The notes beneath the pieces were generated by a model. The model ran no database searches. It was not told the origin of the DNA and was given only the letters and a program-made list of their open reading frames with translations. The position numbers were made by a program, and so were the translations under genes. Positions 1-7,969 of a stretch of DNA of 64,000 nucleotides are shown here, piece after piece. Numbering within the stretch: position 1 is the stretch's first letter; each line of letters begins with the position of its first letter. The stretch comes from Candidatus Limnocylindrales bacterium. GTDB taxonomy: Bacteria > Desulfobacterota > Binatia > UBA1149 > CAITLU01. The DNA lies in assembly GCA_035626395.1 (NCBI GenBank), contig DASPNR010000031.1, positions 620,001 to 684,000 on the forward strand. The letters run 5' to 3'.

Positions 1-1
1 G

Positions 2-1495
2 ACACGGCACAGTCCCGACAGCGTCCGGCGCAGCGGCTACCGGCTGAACTGGGAGAACCAGCCGATCCCGTTCAAGATCTACACCAGCGATCTTCCGGTG
101 GTCGCGCTTCCGCAGCAGGTCCCGCCCTCGGACGCACGCATGATCGAGACGCTGCTGCGCGGCGTGCCGGCGGACGAAAACACTCCGCTCGACCTGCCGC
201 ATCTGGCGCGCATCCTGTTCCTGAGCGCCGGCGTCGTCCGCACGCGCCGCTATCCGAGCGGGCACCTGCAGATGTTCCGTGCGGCCGCCTGCACCGGCGC
301 GCTCTACCACATCGACGTCTACGTCGCGTGCGCCGACATCGATGGCCTCGAAGCCGGCGTCTACCACTTCGGGCCGCACGACTTCGCGCTGCGAAGGCTG
401 CGCGCCGGCGATCATCGCGGCGCGCTGGTCGAAGCCACCGGCGGTGCTCGCGAGATCGCCGAGGCGCAGGCCGTGCTGGTGCTGGCGTCGACGTACTGGC
501 GCAACTCATGGAAGTATCGCGAGCGCGCCTACCGCCACAGCTACTGGGACAGCGGCACCATCCTGGCGAACGTGCTGGCGCTGGCCGACGCCGACGGCAT
601 CGCCTCGAAGGTCTTCGCCGGCTTCGTCGACGCCGAGGTCGAGCGCCTGCTCGGCCTCGATCCGCAGTGCGAGGGCGTGACCGCGCTGGTGGCCCTGGGA
701 CGCGGGCAGCGCCGTCCGGAGCCTGGCGATTCCGCCGCCGCGCTGGCGCCGCTCGAACTGGCAACGCAGCCGTTGTCGCCGCGGCCCGTGCACTACGCGC
801 TCCTCACGCACACCCATCACGCCACCGCCATGACGTCGCCCGGCCAGGTCGCGGCGTGGCGCGCCGGCGCGATGCTTCGTCGCGGGCCGGAGGCCGGCGA
901 CGGCGCGCGCGAGCTGGCGCCGCCGGCAATCGCCGATCGCAGCCTGGATGAGACCATCCTTCGGCGCGGCTCGGCCCGTCTGTTCGAGCAAGCACCCATC
1001 ACCGAGGAGGAGCTGTCGGCGCTCCTTGCCTGTGCGGCGTCCGGGATGGACTGCGATTTCGCACGCAGCCGCGCCGACCGCGTGTGCGACACCTACGTCA
1101 TCGTTCACGACGCCGGCGACCTTCCGATGGGTGCGTACTACTACGACGCCGGCAGCGGGCGCCTTCAACCCCTGAGCGCGCGCGTGACGCGGCACGGCTC
1201 CGGCTTCGTCGCGCTCGAACAGGACCTGGCCGCCGACGCGGCGGTGAACGTGTATTCGCTGTGCGATCTGGAAGGCGTTTTTCGGGCCCTCGGCGGCCGC
1301 GGCTACCGTGCCGCGTCGCTCGAAGGCGCGGTCGCCGGAGGTCGCGCCTACCTGGCTGCGTACGCCATGGGTCTGGGCGCCACCGGACTGACCTTCTACG
1401 ATGATTACGCCACCCAGACGTTCGAGCCTCACGCCGAAGGCAAGTCGGTGATGTTCCTGACCGCAGTCGGTCACCGCACCCGATCGAGCGCTTGA
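2..1495 (+). CDS. SagB-type dehydrogenase, two nitroreductase-like domains (5' partial)
   Basis: This is a flavin (FMN) nitroreductase-fold oxidoreductase of the SagB/ThcOx type, the family that oxidises azolines in thiazole/oxazole-modified peptides; many relatives have no known substrate. The reading frame is open from base 2, and the first residues (RHSPDSVRRSGYRLNWENQP) match the conserved N-terminal stretch of SagB-type proteins, so only a short N-terminus is missing. Two nitroreductase-like halves are visible. The first, near residues 60-240 of the visible protein, contains LARILFLSAGVVRTRRYPSG. The second, from about 300, contains LSALLACAASGMDCDF and ends with VMFLTAVGHR. Both halves keep an internal Tyr-rich segment (ALYHIDVY and MGAYYYDAG). 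Its partners, if any, lie upstream of the window. The family call is firm; any role in peptide modification is not. Confidence 0.8.
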   Translation, partial: TRHSPDSVRRSGYRLNWENQPIPFKIYTSDLPVVALPQQVPPSDARMIETLLRGVPADENTPLDLPHLARILFLSAGVVRTRRYPSGHLQMFRAAACTGALYHIDVYVACADIDGLEAGVYHFGPHDFALRRLRAGDHRGALVEATGGAREIAEAQAVLVLASTYWRNSWKYRERAYRHSYWDSGTILANVLALADADGIASKVFAGFVDAEVERLLGLDPQCEGVTALVALGRGQRRPEPGDSAAALAPLELATQPLSPRPVHYALLTHTHHATAMTSPGQVAAWRAGAMLRRGPEAGDGARELAPPAIADRSLDETILRRGSARLFEQAPITEEELSALLACAASGMDCDFARSRADRVCDTYVIVHDAGDLPMGAYYYDAGSGRLQPLSARVTRHGSGFVALEQDLAADAAVNVYSLCDLEGVFRALGGRGYRAASLEGAVAGGRAYLAAYAMGLGATGLTFYDDYATQTFEPHAEGKSVMFLTAVGHRTRSSA

Positions 1496-1599
1496 AGCAC
1501 CTGTGGTGCTCTGATGAATTACCGCCCTCCCGCCCTCCAGGCGGGTTCCGACGCCGGCGCGCCGCGATGGCCGAGCGCTTCAGGAGGGGACATCGAAGA

Positions 1600-2643
1600 A
1601 TGGAAGAGTCACAGGAACTGATCGGCGAGTCGCTGCGCGTTCACCTCCTGGGCGTAGCAGGAAACCTCTGCATCGATCAGGGCGTGGCCAACGTCCTGCT
1701 CGATCTCGCGACCGTAGCCAAGACGATCTCGTGCGAGGTCAACCGCGCCGGCCTCGTCGGCATTCTCGGCATGACGGCACAGCGCAACGTGCACGGCGAG
1801 CAGGTGCAGAAGCTCGACGTGTACGCCAACGAGCTGATCATCGAGTCGCTGCGGGCTTCGGGCAGCGTCTGCGGCATGGCGTCCGAGGAGAACCAGGGCA
1901 TCATCCTGCCTTCGAGCAAAGGCGAGAGCGCCGAGTATCTGTGCCTGTTCGACCCGCTCGACGGCTCCTCCAACATCGACGTCAACGTCAGCATCGGAAC
2001 GATCTTCTCCATCTTCCGCCGCAAATCGAGGAGCGGCGCCGCGGTGATGAGCGACTTCCTGCAGTATGGCCGCGAGCAGGTGGCCGCCGGCTATTTCGTC
2101 TACGGCACCAGCACGATGCTGGTGTACACGTGCGGCGACGGCGTCAACGGCTTCACGCTGGAGCCCTCGACCGGCGAGTTCCGTCTGTCGCACCCGCGCC
2201 TGCAGACGCCGTCGCGCGGCAGCATCTACAGCTGCAATGAGGGCAACTCGCAGACGTGGGACGCCGGCACGCGCGCCTACATCGAGGCGCTCAAGGAGAC
2301 GAGCAGGGAAGCGGGGCGGCCCTACAAGTCGCGCTACGTCGGCTCCTTCGTGGCCGACTTCCACCGCAACCTGCTCAAGGGTGGCATCTTCCTGTACCCC
2401 GCCGACCGCAAGGATCCCTCCAAGCCCGCCGAGGGAAAGCTTCGCCTCATGTATGAGTGCAACCCGATGGCGTTCATCCAGGAGCAGGCCGGCGGCCGTG
2501 CGCTCGATGGGGATCTCACCCGCGTGCTCGACATCCAGCCCAACGGGATCCACCACAAGATCCCGCTGGCCATCGGAAGCAGTGCCGACATCGAGGAATA
2601 CTCGGAGTACTATGTCCGGCATGCAACGCGCGGAGCAGCCTGA
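1600..2643 (+). CDS. fbp: Class I fructose-1,6-bisphosphatase
   Basis: The enzyme hydrolyses fructose-1,6-bisphosphate to fructose-6-phosphate in gluconeogenesis or the Calvin cycle, in the cytoplasm, using Mg2+. The 347-residue protein has the usual length for class I. The metal-binding loop DPLDGSSN lies at residues 118-125, preceded by the acidic segment SEENQG at 95-100. The C-terminal half has the sugar-phosphate binding segments (RYVGSFVADFHRNL, GIFLYPADRK, LRLMYECNPMAFI). The frame is open from 1492, but the ATG at 1600 has a strong Shine-Dalgarno (AGGAGGGG at 1582-1589) at good spacing and gives the family-typical N-terminus. It follows the SagB-like gene by about 100 bases on the same strand. 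Confidence 0.95.
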   Translation: MEESQELIGESLRVHLLGVAGNLCIDQGVANVLLDLATVAKTISCEVNRAGLVGILGMTAQRNVHGEQVQKLDVYANELIIESLRASGSVCGMASEENQGIILPSSKGESAEYLCLFDPLDGSSNIDVNVSIGTIFSIFRRKSRSGAAVMSDFLQYGREQVAAGYFVYGTSTMLVYTCGDGVNGFTLEPSTGEFRLSHPRLQTPSRGSIYSCNEGNSQTWDAGTRAYIEALKETSREAGRPYKSRYVGSFVADFHRNLLKGGIFLYPADRKDPSKPAEGKLRLMYECNPMAFIQEQAGGRALDGDLTRVLDIQPNGIHHKIPLAIGSSADIEEYSEYYVRHATRGAA

Positions 2644-2680
2644 GGTCCCGGCGACGGGCAGACGAACCATTTTCCCGACG

Positions 2681-3868
2681 ATGACTCGTGCGGCGGCGCT
2701 TGCCGTCGCCGGTGTCCTTGCCGTCGCTGCTGCAGCGGCGCCGAGTGCGTTTGCGGGCGACACGCCGCGCGAACGGTGCGACGTCGCTTTCGTGCTCGGC
2801 GCCCTGCCCGGCAGCACGACGCTGACCGCCATCGACTTCGTCGTCTCGTATGAGCGGCCGAAGATCTTCTGGAAAGATCCGATGAACCAGATCCACTGCG
2901 TGGGGCTGCCGCAGGGCTCGGCCGTGGCCGCCAGCGACAATCTGGTCAAGGAGGAGCTGACGGTCGCCTATTCGTCGGCCACCGGTGTCATCGGCGGCAC
3001 ACCGCTGGTGCGGTGCGACGTCTACGTCCCGCCCGGCGACACGCCGGAGCCCTCGGACTTCCCACAGATCACCGTCACGCAGGCCACCGACGCCGGCGGC
3101 ACGGCCATCGATCCGGCGCCGGTGATGCTGGTCGGGCAGATCCGCTGCGGCGCCGAGATCACGACGACGACCAGCTCGACGACGACGTCGAGCCACCCGA
3201 CGCTGACGACGACCACGACCACGCTGGAGCCGGAGACGTGCAGCGTGCTGCTGCGTCTCGACACCGCCGGCAGCTTCCGCCGCGTCAGCTTCGAGCTCGG
3301 CTACGAGGACGCCGGCGGGCGCCTGGCCGGCAACGCCAACGTCGTCTGCCACAACCAGACCAGCGCGCAGATCGGCATCGACGAGAACAAGAACGAGCAG
3401 ACGGTCTCCTTCAACCTGGTCTCGCTCCAAGCATTCACCGGGCCGCGCGACCTCGTCGAGTGCGACTTCGTGCCCACGCACTTCCTCGGCGACGCCGACG
3501 ATTTCGACGTGCTCGTCCTGGCTGCCAGCGACGCGAACAACGTCCCGATCACCGGTACTCTGCCGGACGTGTCGGCGAGCCACGTCATGTGCCCGTCGCT
3601 CACGACAACCACGACCGCGGGGCCGACGACGACGAACACGACCGTGACGACGACGACCGGCGAGCCGCTGTGCGGCGATGCCGACAACAGCGGCGAGGTC
3701 CAGGCCAGCGACGCACTGGCGGCGCTGCGCGAGGCGGTGGGGCTGACTTCGCCCTGCACGCTGGCGCGCTGCGACACCGACAGCAGCGGCGTCATCCAGG
3801 CGTCGGATGCGCTGCGCATCCTGAAGGCGGCCGTCGGCGCCGACGTCACGCTGGACTGCCCGACCTGA
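2681..3868 (+). CDS. Secreted protein with Thr-rich linkers and C-terminal dockerin-like repeats
   Basis: An Ala-rich signal peptide (residues 1-23, ending AFAG) suggests export. Two related beta-rich domains follow, each with C-containing segments such as ERCDVAFVLG and ETCSVLLRLD. They are separated by Thr/Ser-rich linkers, one near residues 165-190 and one near 307-327. Residues 331-395 form a paired dockerin-type calcium motif: CGDADNSGEVQASDALAALR then CDTDSSGVIQASDALRIL, each with D-x-D-x-S spacing. Dockerin-like tails usually bind calcium and mediate extracellular protein contacts; no cohesin was recognised in the window. The ATG at 2681 begins a normal signal peptide. An in-frame ATG at 2612, overlapping the preceding gene, would add 23 residues and is less likely. 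Substrate and role are unknown. Confidence 0.75.
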   Translation: MTRAAALAVAGVLAVAAAAAPSAFAGDTPRERCDVAFVLGALPGSTTLTAIDFVVSYERPKIFWKDPMNQIHCVGLPQGSAVAASDNLVKEELTVAYSSATGVIGGTPLVRCDVYVPPGDTPEPSDFPQITVTQATDAGGTAIDPAPVMLVGQIRCGAEITTTTSSTTTSSHPTLTTTTTTLEPETCSVLLRLDTAGSFRRVSFELGYEDAGGRLAGNANVVCHNQTSAQIGIDENKNEQTVSFNLVSLQAFTGPRDLVECDFVPTHFLGDADDFDVLVLAASDANNVPITGTLPDVSASHVMCPSLTTTTTAGPTTTNTTVTTTTGEPLCGDADNSGEVQASDALAALREAVGLTSPCTLARCDTDSSGVIQASDALRILKAAVGADVTLDCPT

Positions 3869-3988
3869 GCGGCCGCGTCCGTCGGCTGGGCGTCGGCGTG
3901 GACTGGCCGTCGCCGACGCGGGGGCCGGCCGGTCCGCGTGACCGCGCACGCGTCCGTGGCGGCTTCGGTCGCGGTGGCCAAAATGCTC

Positions 3989-4007
3989 AAATGCCAGACC
4001 TGACCCC
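3989..4007 (+). repeat. Dispersed AGACCTGACCCC repeat, copy 1
   Basis: The bases here end in CCAGACCTGACCCC and closely match a second copy at 21644-21661 (AATGCAAGACCTGACCCC). The copy lies in the gap between the dockerin-like gene and the D-aminoacyl-tRNA deacylase, ten bases before the start codon. Short intergenic repeats of this kind often belong to REP-type families; no associated transposase is visible here. Confidence 0.5.
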
Positions 4008-4016
4008 GTTCCTGCG

Positions 4017-4472
4017 ATGCGAGGGCTCGTGCAGAGAGTTCACGGCGCTGCGGTCCGTGTCGGCGGCGATGTGGTTGGCCAGATCGGCGCCGGCCTTTGC
4101 GTGTTCGTCGGCGTGGGCCACGACGACGGCGAGGCCGACGCGCAGACCCTGGCCGAGCGCGTCGTGAACCTGCGCGTTTTTCCGGACGATGCGGGCAAGA
4201 TGAACCGCTCGCTTCTCGATACCGGCGGCAGCCTCCTGGCGGTCTCGCAGTTCACGTTGATGGGCGATACGCGCCGCGGCCGGCGTCCCTCTTTCGTCGC
4301 GGCCGCCGCGCCCGAACATGCCAATCCCCTCTTCGAACGGTTCGCATCCGAGGCCGCATCTCTTGGCGTGGGGGTTGCTACCGGCCGATTCGGTGCTCAT
4401 ATGGATATCGACATCCACGCCGACGGCCCGGTGACGCTGATGCTGGACACGAAGGAGAGCCGGCGCGGCTGA
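4017..4472 (+). CDS. dtd: D-aminoacyl-tRNA deacylase
   Basis: This is a cytoplasmic proofreading enzyme that hydrolyses D-amino acids (and glycine mischarged on tRNA-Ala) from tRNA. The 151-residue protein matches family length. The two signature motifs are present: SQFTL at residues 77-81, with the catalytic Thr, and GPVT at 137-140, the cross-subunit motif that enforces D-chirality. The N-terminus MRGLVQRVHGAAVRV is family-typical and fixes the ATG at 4017. It is followed at short spacing by the DUF1285 and trmL genes, so the three probably form an RNA-related operon. Confidence 0.95.
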   Translation: MRGLVQRVHGAAVRVGGDVVGQIGAGLCVFVGVGHDDGEADAQTLAERVVNLRVFPDDAGKMNRSLLDTGGSLLAVSQFTLMGDTRRGRRPSFVAAAAPEHANPLFERFASEAASLGVGVATGRFGAHMDIDIHADGPVTLMLDTKESRRG

Positions 4473-4496
4473 ACGGCGGGATAAAGGAACGACGTC

Positions 4497-4976
4497 GTGG
4501 CGCGAGCAGGGTTCTGGCCCGTAGGTGGCTACAAGATTTCCTTCCGCAAGGACGGCCACTGGTACGCCGACGACGACCGCATACCCAACGCCCGTATCGC
4601 ACGGCTGTTCTCGCGCCACCTGTGTCCGGACGGCAACGGCGGCTGGGTCATCGACGTCGGCATCGATCGTCATCCGGTCACCGTCGAGGATACGCCGCTG
4701 GTGGTGCGACGTATCGATGGCGACGCCGAGAATGGTTTTCAGGTCCGCACGAACGACGGCGTCTCCTCGTCCCTGGACTGCACGACTCTCGAGATCGGAG
4801 ACGGCGACGTGCTGTACTGCACGGTCGACCGCGGCGACAAGCGCGGACGCATGAAGGCGCGCTTCCTGCGTCCGGCCTACTACGAGCTGGCGCGCTACAT
4901 CGACTTCGACGGCGACATGCCGGTGCTGCACTGCCGCGGGCGCCAGTTCCCCGTCGAGCACCACCACGCCGCCTGA
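4497..4976 (+). CDS. DUF1285 family protein
   Basis: This 159-residue protein resembles the DUF1285 family: an N-terminal KDGHWYADDDRIPNARIARLF segment, a middle segment VEDTPLVVRRI, and a C-terminal LRPAYYELARYI. DUF1285 proteins are small, soluble beta-rich proteins of unsettled function. The GTG start at 4497 is supported by an AAGGA Shine-Dalgarno about nine bases upstream. It sits between dtd (24-base gap) and trmL (3-base gap), which indicates co-transcription but does not define a function. Confidence 0.75.
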   Translation: MARAGFWPVGGYKISFRKDGHWYADDDRIPNARIARLFSRHLCPDGNGGWVIDVGIDRHPVTVEDTPLVVRRIDGDAENGFQVRTNDGVSSSLDCTTLEIGDGDVLYCTVDRGDKRGRMKARFLRPAYYELARYIDFDGDMPVLHCRGRQFPVEHHHAA

Positions 4977-4979
4977 CCC

Positions 4980-5432
4980 TTGCGCATCGTCCTGCTGGAG
5001 CCGGAGATCCCGCCGAACACGGGATCGGTGGCACGCCTGGCGGCGGCCACGCAGACGCCGCTGGACCTGATCGGTCCCTTGGGGTTCTCGCTCGAGGACC
5101 GCTATCTGAAACGTGCCGGTCTGGACTATTGGCCCTGGGTCGATCTGACCGTGTATGACAGCTGGCAGCAGTATCTGGCCGCGCCGCATCGCGGGCGTCT
5201 GCTCGGTCTGTCGGCGCGCGCAACCCGCTCCTACACCGAGGCGGCCTTCTGCGAGACCGACCGCCTGCTGTTCGGCAAGGAAACCTCGGGCCTGGGGGCC
5301 GACATCATTTCCATGCTGGGCGAGCATGTCTTCACGATCCCCATGAGCAGCCCGCACGTCCGGAGCCTCAATCTTGCCAACGCCGTTTCCATCGTTGTGT
5401 ACGAGGCCCGGCGCCAGCTCGCTCTGGTCTGA
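4980..5432 (+). CDS. trmL: tRNA (cytidine/uridine-34-2'-O)-methyltransferase TrmL
   Basis: This SPOUT-class methyltransferase 2'-O-methylates the wobble nucleotide (C34 or cmnm5U34) of tRNA-Leu isoacceptors using S-adenosylmethionine. The 150-residue protein has the family motifs in order: EPEIPPNTGS near the N-terminus, LFGKETSGLG near residue 90, and IPMSSPHVRSLNLANAVSI in the C-terminal SAM-binding knot. The start is a TTG at 4980, three bases after the preceding stop, and gives the canonical N-terminus RIVLLEPEIP. A GC-rich hairpin with a T-rich tail follows the gene. Confidence 0.93.
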   Translation: MRIVLLEPEIPPNTGSVARLAAATQTPLDLIGPLGFSLEDRYLKRAGLDYWPWVDLTVYDSWQQYLAAPHRGRLLGLSARATRSYTEAAFCETDRLLFGKETSGLGADIISMLGEHVFTIPMSSPHVRSLNLANAVSIVVYEARRQLALV

Positions 5433-5444
5433 ACGGGCGGGAGC

Positions 5445-5477
5445 GCCGGCGCGGTCCGCGGCGGCGCCGGCTTCTTT
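5445..5477 (+). terminator. Probable rho-independent terminator after trmL
   Basis: An 8-bp inverted repeat (GCCGGCGC at 5445-5452 and GCGCCGGC at 5464-5471) is followed by TTCTTT. It lies just downstream of the trmL stop and probably ends the dtd-DUF1285-trmL transcript. Confidence 0.6.
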
Positions 5478-5548
5478 GCTCCCAGCAGAGGGTGCGCGGA
5501 TGTGCGCGAGCGGTCGCTGCTGCGGCCCCGTCGTCTATACTCGCGGAC

Positions 5549-7792
5549 ATGCCTTTCAGGACGGACCGTAGCCAAGGCCGTGCGCCGCGGCCTTCCCAGG
5601 ATATTGCCCCCCCCAGCGCCTGGCGATGGGCCGCGCTCGCGCTTCTGACCGTCGTCGCCGCCACGGGTGCGCAGGCGCAGTCGGGCTCGCGCGAGTACGA
5701 AGATCGGAATTCCCGCTCCTACGAAGATCGCCGCTACGGCGAAGAGCGCGACCCGCGCTACCAGCAGCGCCCCCCGAGCCAGCGACGTCCGGAGCCGCCG
5801 CCGCGCCGCGCGCCGATGCACCCGGCCTACCAGCCCGACGCGCGCGAAGCCGACCGTCATCGATCCGCCGAGCGTCCAGCCTACCGCCCCGAACCGCGCC
5901 CCTCCGATCGTCACCCGTCGCCAGCCCGCCCCGGCCCGCGCGGCCCGTTGGCTCAGCATCATCCGTCATCGCCGCGCGACGACGCACGCCATCCCGAATC
6001 CACCCGACCGGACGACGGCCGGCGTGAGTACTTCGAGGAGCCGGGGCGGCCGATGGGAATGCACCACGGCTGCGGCAATCCGGTCGGCGTGGAAGTCATC
6101 ACCACTCCCGACCGTCCCGTGCCCGGCGCGCCGCTGCGCGTGATCGCGGTTTCCGAGCGCGCCATCGACGGCGAGCTGCTGCTGATCTCGCCCAGCGGCG
6201 AGCGCGTCGCCGAAAGCGGCGAGCGCCGCGGCGGGCCGCCGTACTGGTGGTACGTGCAGGTGATGCCGCGCGAGATCGGACGGTATCGCGGCGTGCTCCG
6301 CACCGGCGGCACCACCGCGTGCGCCGACACCGACGTCACGCATAACCCGTCGCCGTTGCCCGAGCCGCCTTCTGCGGCCGTATGGCCGGTGCAGCGGCGC
6401 TGGGACCGCAACATGGAAAACCTCTACTCGGCCTGGGTGGAGAAGCTCTTCGACGATCCGCTCGACGCAACTCCGAGCTGGAAATCGCTGCACGAGGTCA
6501 CGCGCCAGTCCGAGCGCAACTTCCTCTACGACCACCTCGGTCTGGGCGAGGATTCCGACGGCGGACTCAAGCTCGAGCCCGACTGCGCCGATCTGCCGTA
6601 CTTCCTGCGCGGCTACTTCGCCTGGAAGATGCGGCTGCCCTTCGGCTGGTCGAAATGCCACCGCGTCGCCGCGGGCCAGGCGCCGACGTGCGTCGAGTGG
6701 CACAACAACCTGGAGCCAGGCGGGTCGGGAGGCGAGCTGTCGCGCGTGCAGAAGTTCCTGGCGCGCGACGTGGGCTGGGGCGTGCACTCGGGCACCGATC
6801 GTACCCTCGGCGACGACGACGAGTCCGACGTCTATCCCACGCGCCTGTCGGCGCAGACACTGCGGCCGGGCACCGTCTTCGCCGATCCCTACGGTCACAT
6901 CCTGGTGCTGGTACGCCGCCTGCCGCAGACGCCGTCGGCGTCGGGGCAGTTCCTCGCGGTGGATGCGCAGCCCGACGGCACGGTCGCGCGCAAGCAGTTC
7001 TGGCGCGGGACGTTCCTGTTCACGGTCGACCCGAAGCTCGGCGGCGCCGGCTTCAAGAACTGGCGTCCGATCCTCCCCATGGACGACTCGCTGCGCCTGC
7101 TGACCAACGATGAGATCCTCGATCACCCCGACTACGGCGATTTCTCGATGGAGCAGTACGAGAACGGCGCCGAAGGCTGGTACGAGCGCATCGACGAGGT
7201 GCTCTCGCCCGAGCCGCGCGATGCCGAGCAGGTGGTACGCGAGATCGTCGATTCGCTCGAGCAGCAGGTGCGCGGGCGCGTCGACTCGGTACAGAACGGC
7301 GAAGACTACATGGCCAAAAACTCCGGCGTGGTGCCGATGCCCAAGGGTGCCGCGATCTTCCAGACCGTCGGCGCCTGGGAAGACTACGCGACGCCGTCGC
7401 GCGACCTGCGCCTGCTCATCGCCATCGACGTCGTGCGGGGCTTTCCCGACCGCGTTGCGCGCAACCCGCGGCGCTTCCGTCTGCCGGGCGGCGGCGGCGA
7501 CGTTCGCGGCCAGCTCCAGGCGCTGCTCGAGGAGGAGACGCGCCGGCGCACCTTCGATTACACGCGCAGCGACGGCTCGCCGTGGACGCTGCGGCTGTCG
7601 GACGTGCTCGAGCGCGCCGTGGATCTGGAGATGGCCTACAATCCCAACGACTGCATCGAAATCCGCTGGGGCGCGCCCGAAGGCAGCGAGGAGCGCTCCA
7701 CCTGCAGACGGCACGCGCCGCAGGAGCAGCGCCGGCGCATGAACCATCAGAACCGCGACTGGTTCCGCGAGCGGCGCCGGCCTTCCACCTGA
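5549..7792 (+). CDS. Large secreted protein with possible papain/NlpC-like Cys-His-Asp set
   Basis: Unrecognised protein of 747 residues. An N-terminal signal peptide (hydrophobic core ALALLTVVAATG, cleavage after AQA near residue 43) is followed by a low-complexity Pro/Arg-rich stretch to about residue 170. A compact beta domain of about 100 residues (HGCGNPVGVEVITTPDRPVP onwards) comes next, then a large domain. In the large domain the segment DCADLPYFLRGYFAW puts a Cys (C346) at a helix start. DPYGHILVLVRRL supplies H450, and a following LAVDAQPDGT supplies an Asp near residue 472. That order and context resemble papain-fold peptidases, amidases or transglutaminase-like enzymes. The catalytic interpretation is inference. 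The ATG at 5549 is chosen because it begins the signal peptide. The gene stands alone between trmL and the histidine kinases. Confidence 0.6.
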   Translation: MPFRTDRSQGRAPRPSQDIAPPSAWRWAALALLTVVAATGAQAQSGSREYEDRNSRSYEDRRYGEERDPRYQQRPPSQRRPEPPPRRAPMHPAYQPDAREADRHRSAERPAYRPEPRPSDRHPSPARPGPRGPLAQHHPSSPRDDARHPESTRPDDGRREYFEEPGRPMGMHHGCGNPVGVEVITTPDRPVPGAPLRVIAVSERAIDGELLLISPSGERVAESGERRGGPPYWWYVQVMPREIGRYRGVLRTGGTTACADTDVTHNPSPLPEPPSAAVWPVQRRWDRNMENLYSAWVEKLFDDPLDATPSWKSLHEVTRQSERNFLYDHLGLGEDSDGGLKLEPDCADLPYFLRGYFAWKMRLPFGWSKCHRVAAGQAPTCVEWHNNLEPGGSGGELSRVQKFLARDVGWGVHSGTDRTLGDDDESDVYPTRLSAQTLRPGTVFADPYGHILVLVRRLPQTPSASGQFLAVDAQPDGTVARKQFWRGTFLFTVDPKLGGAGFKNWRPILPMDDSLRLLTNDEILDHPDYGDFSMEQYENGAEGWYERIDEVLSPEPRDAEQVVREIVDSLEQQVRGRVDSVQNGEDYMAKNSGVVPMPKGAAIFQTVGAWEDYATPSRDLRLLIAIDVVRGFPDRVARNPRRFRLPGGGGDVRGQLQALLEEETRRRTFDYTRSDGSPWTLRLSDVLERAVDLEMAYNPNDCIEIRWGAPEGSEERSTCRRHAPQEQRRRMNHQNRDWFRERRRPST

Positions 7793-7969
7793 CACGGGTG
7801 CGCTTCGCCTTGGCACGGTGCGCGCCGCGGATGCGAGGTGCCGCTACCGGCACGGCCGGGTGCCTCTCGCATTCGGCTCGCGACGCCGCCGCGCGGGCGC
7901 GGGTGAGGCGACCACGCTTCCAACCAACCGACCATTGCGCCCAGCGCGGCAGTTGAGCATACATCTGCC

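Noticed and set aside
3170..3235. CRISPR-like or simple tandem DNA repeat (ACGACGACC...)
   Set aside because: These are Thr-codon runs of the Thr-rich linker in a secreted protein, not spaced repeats.
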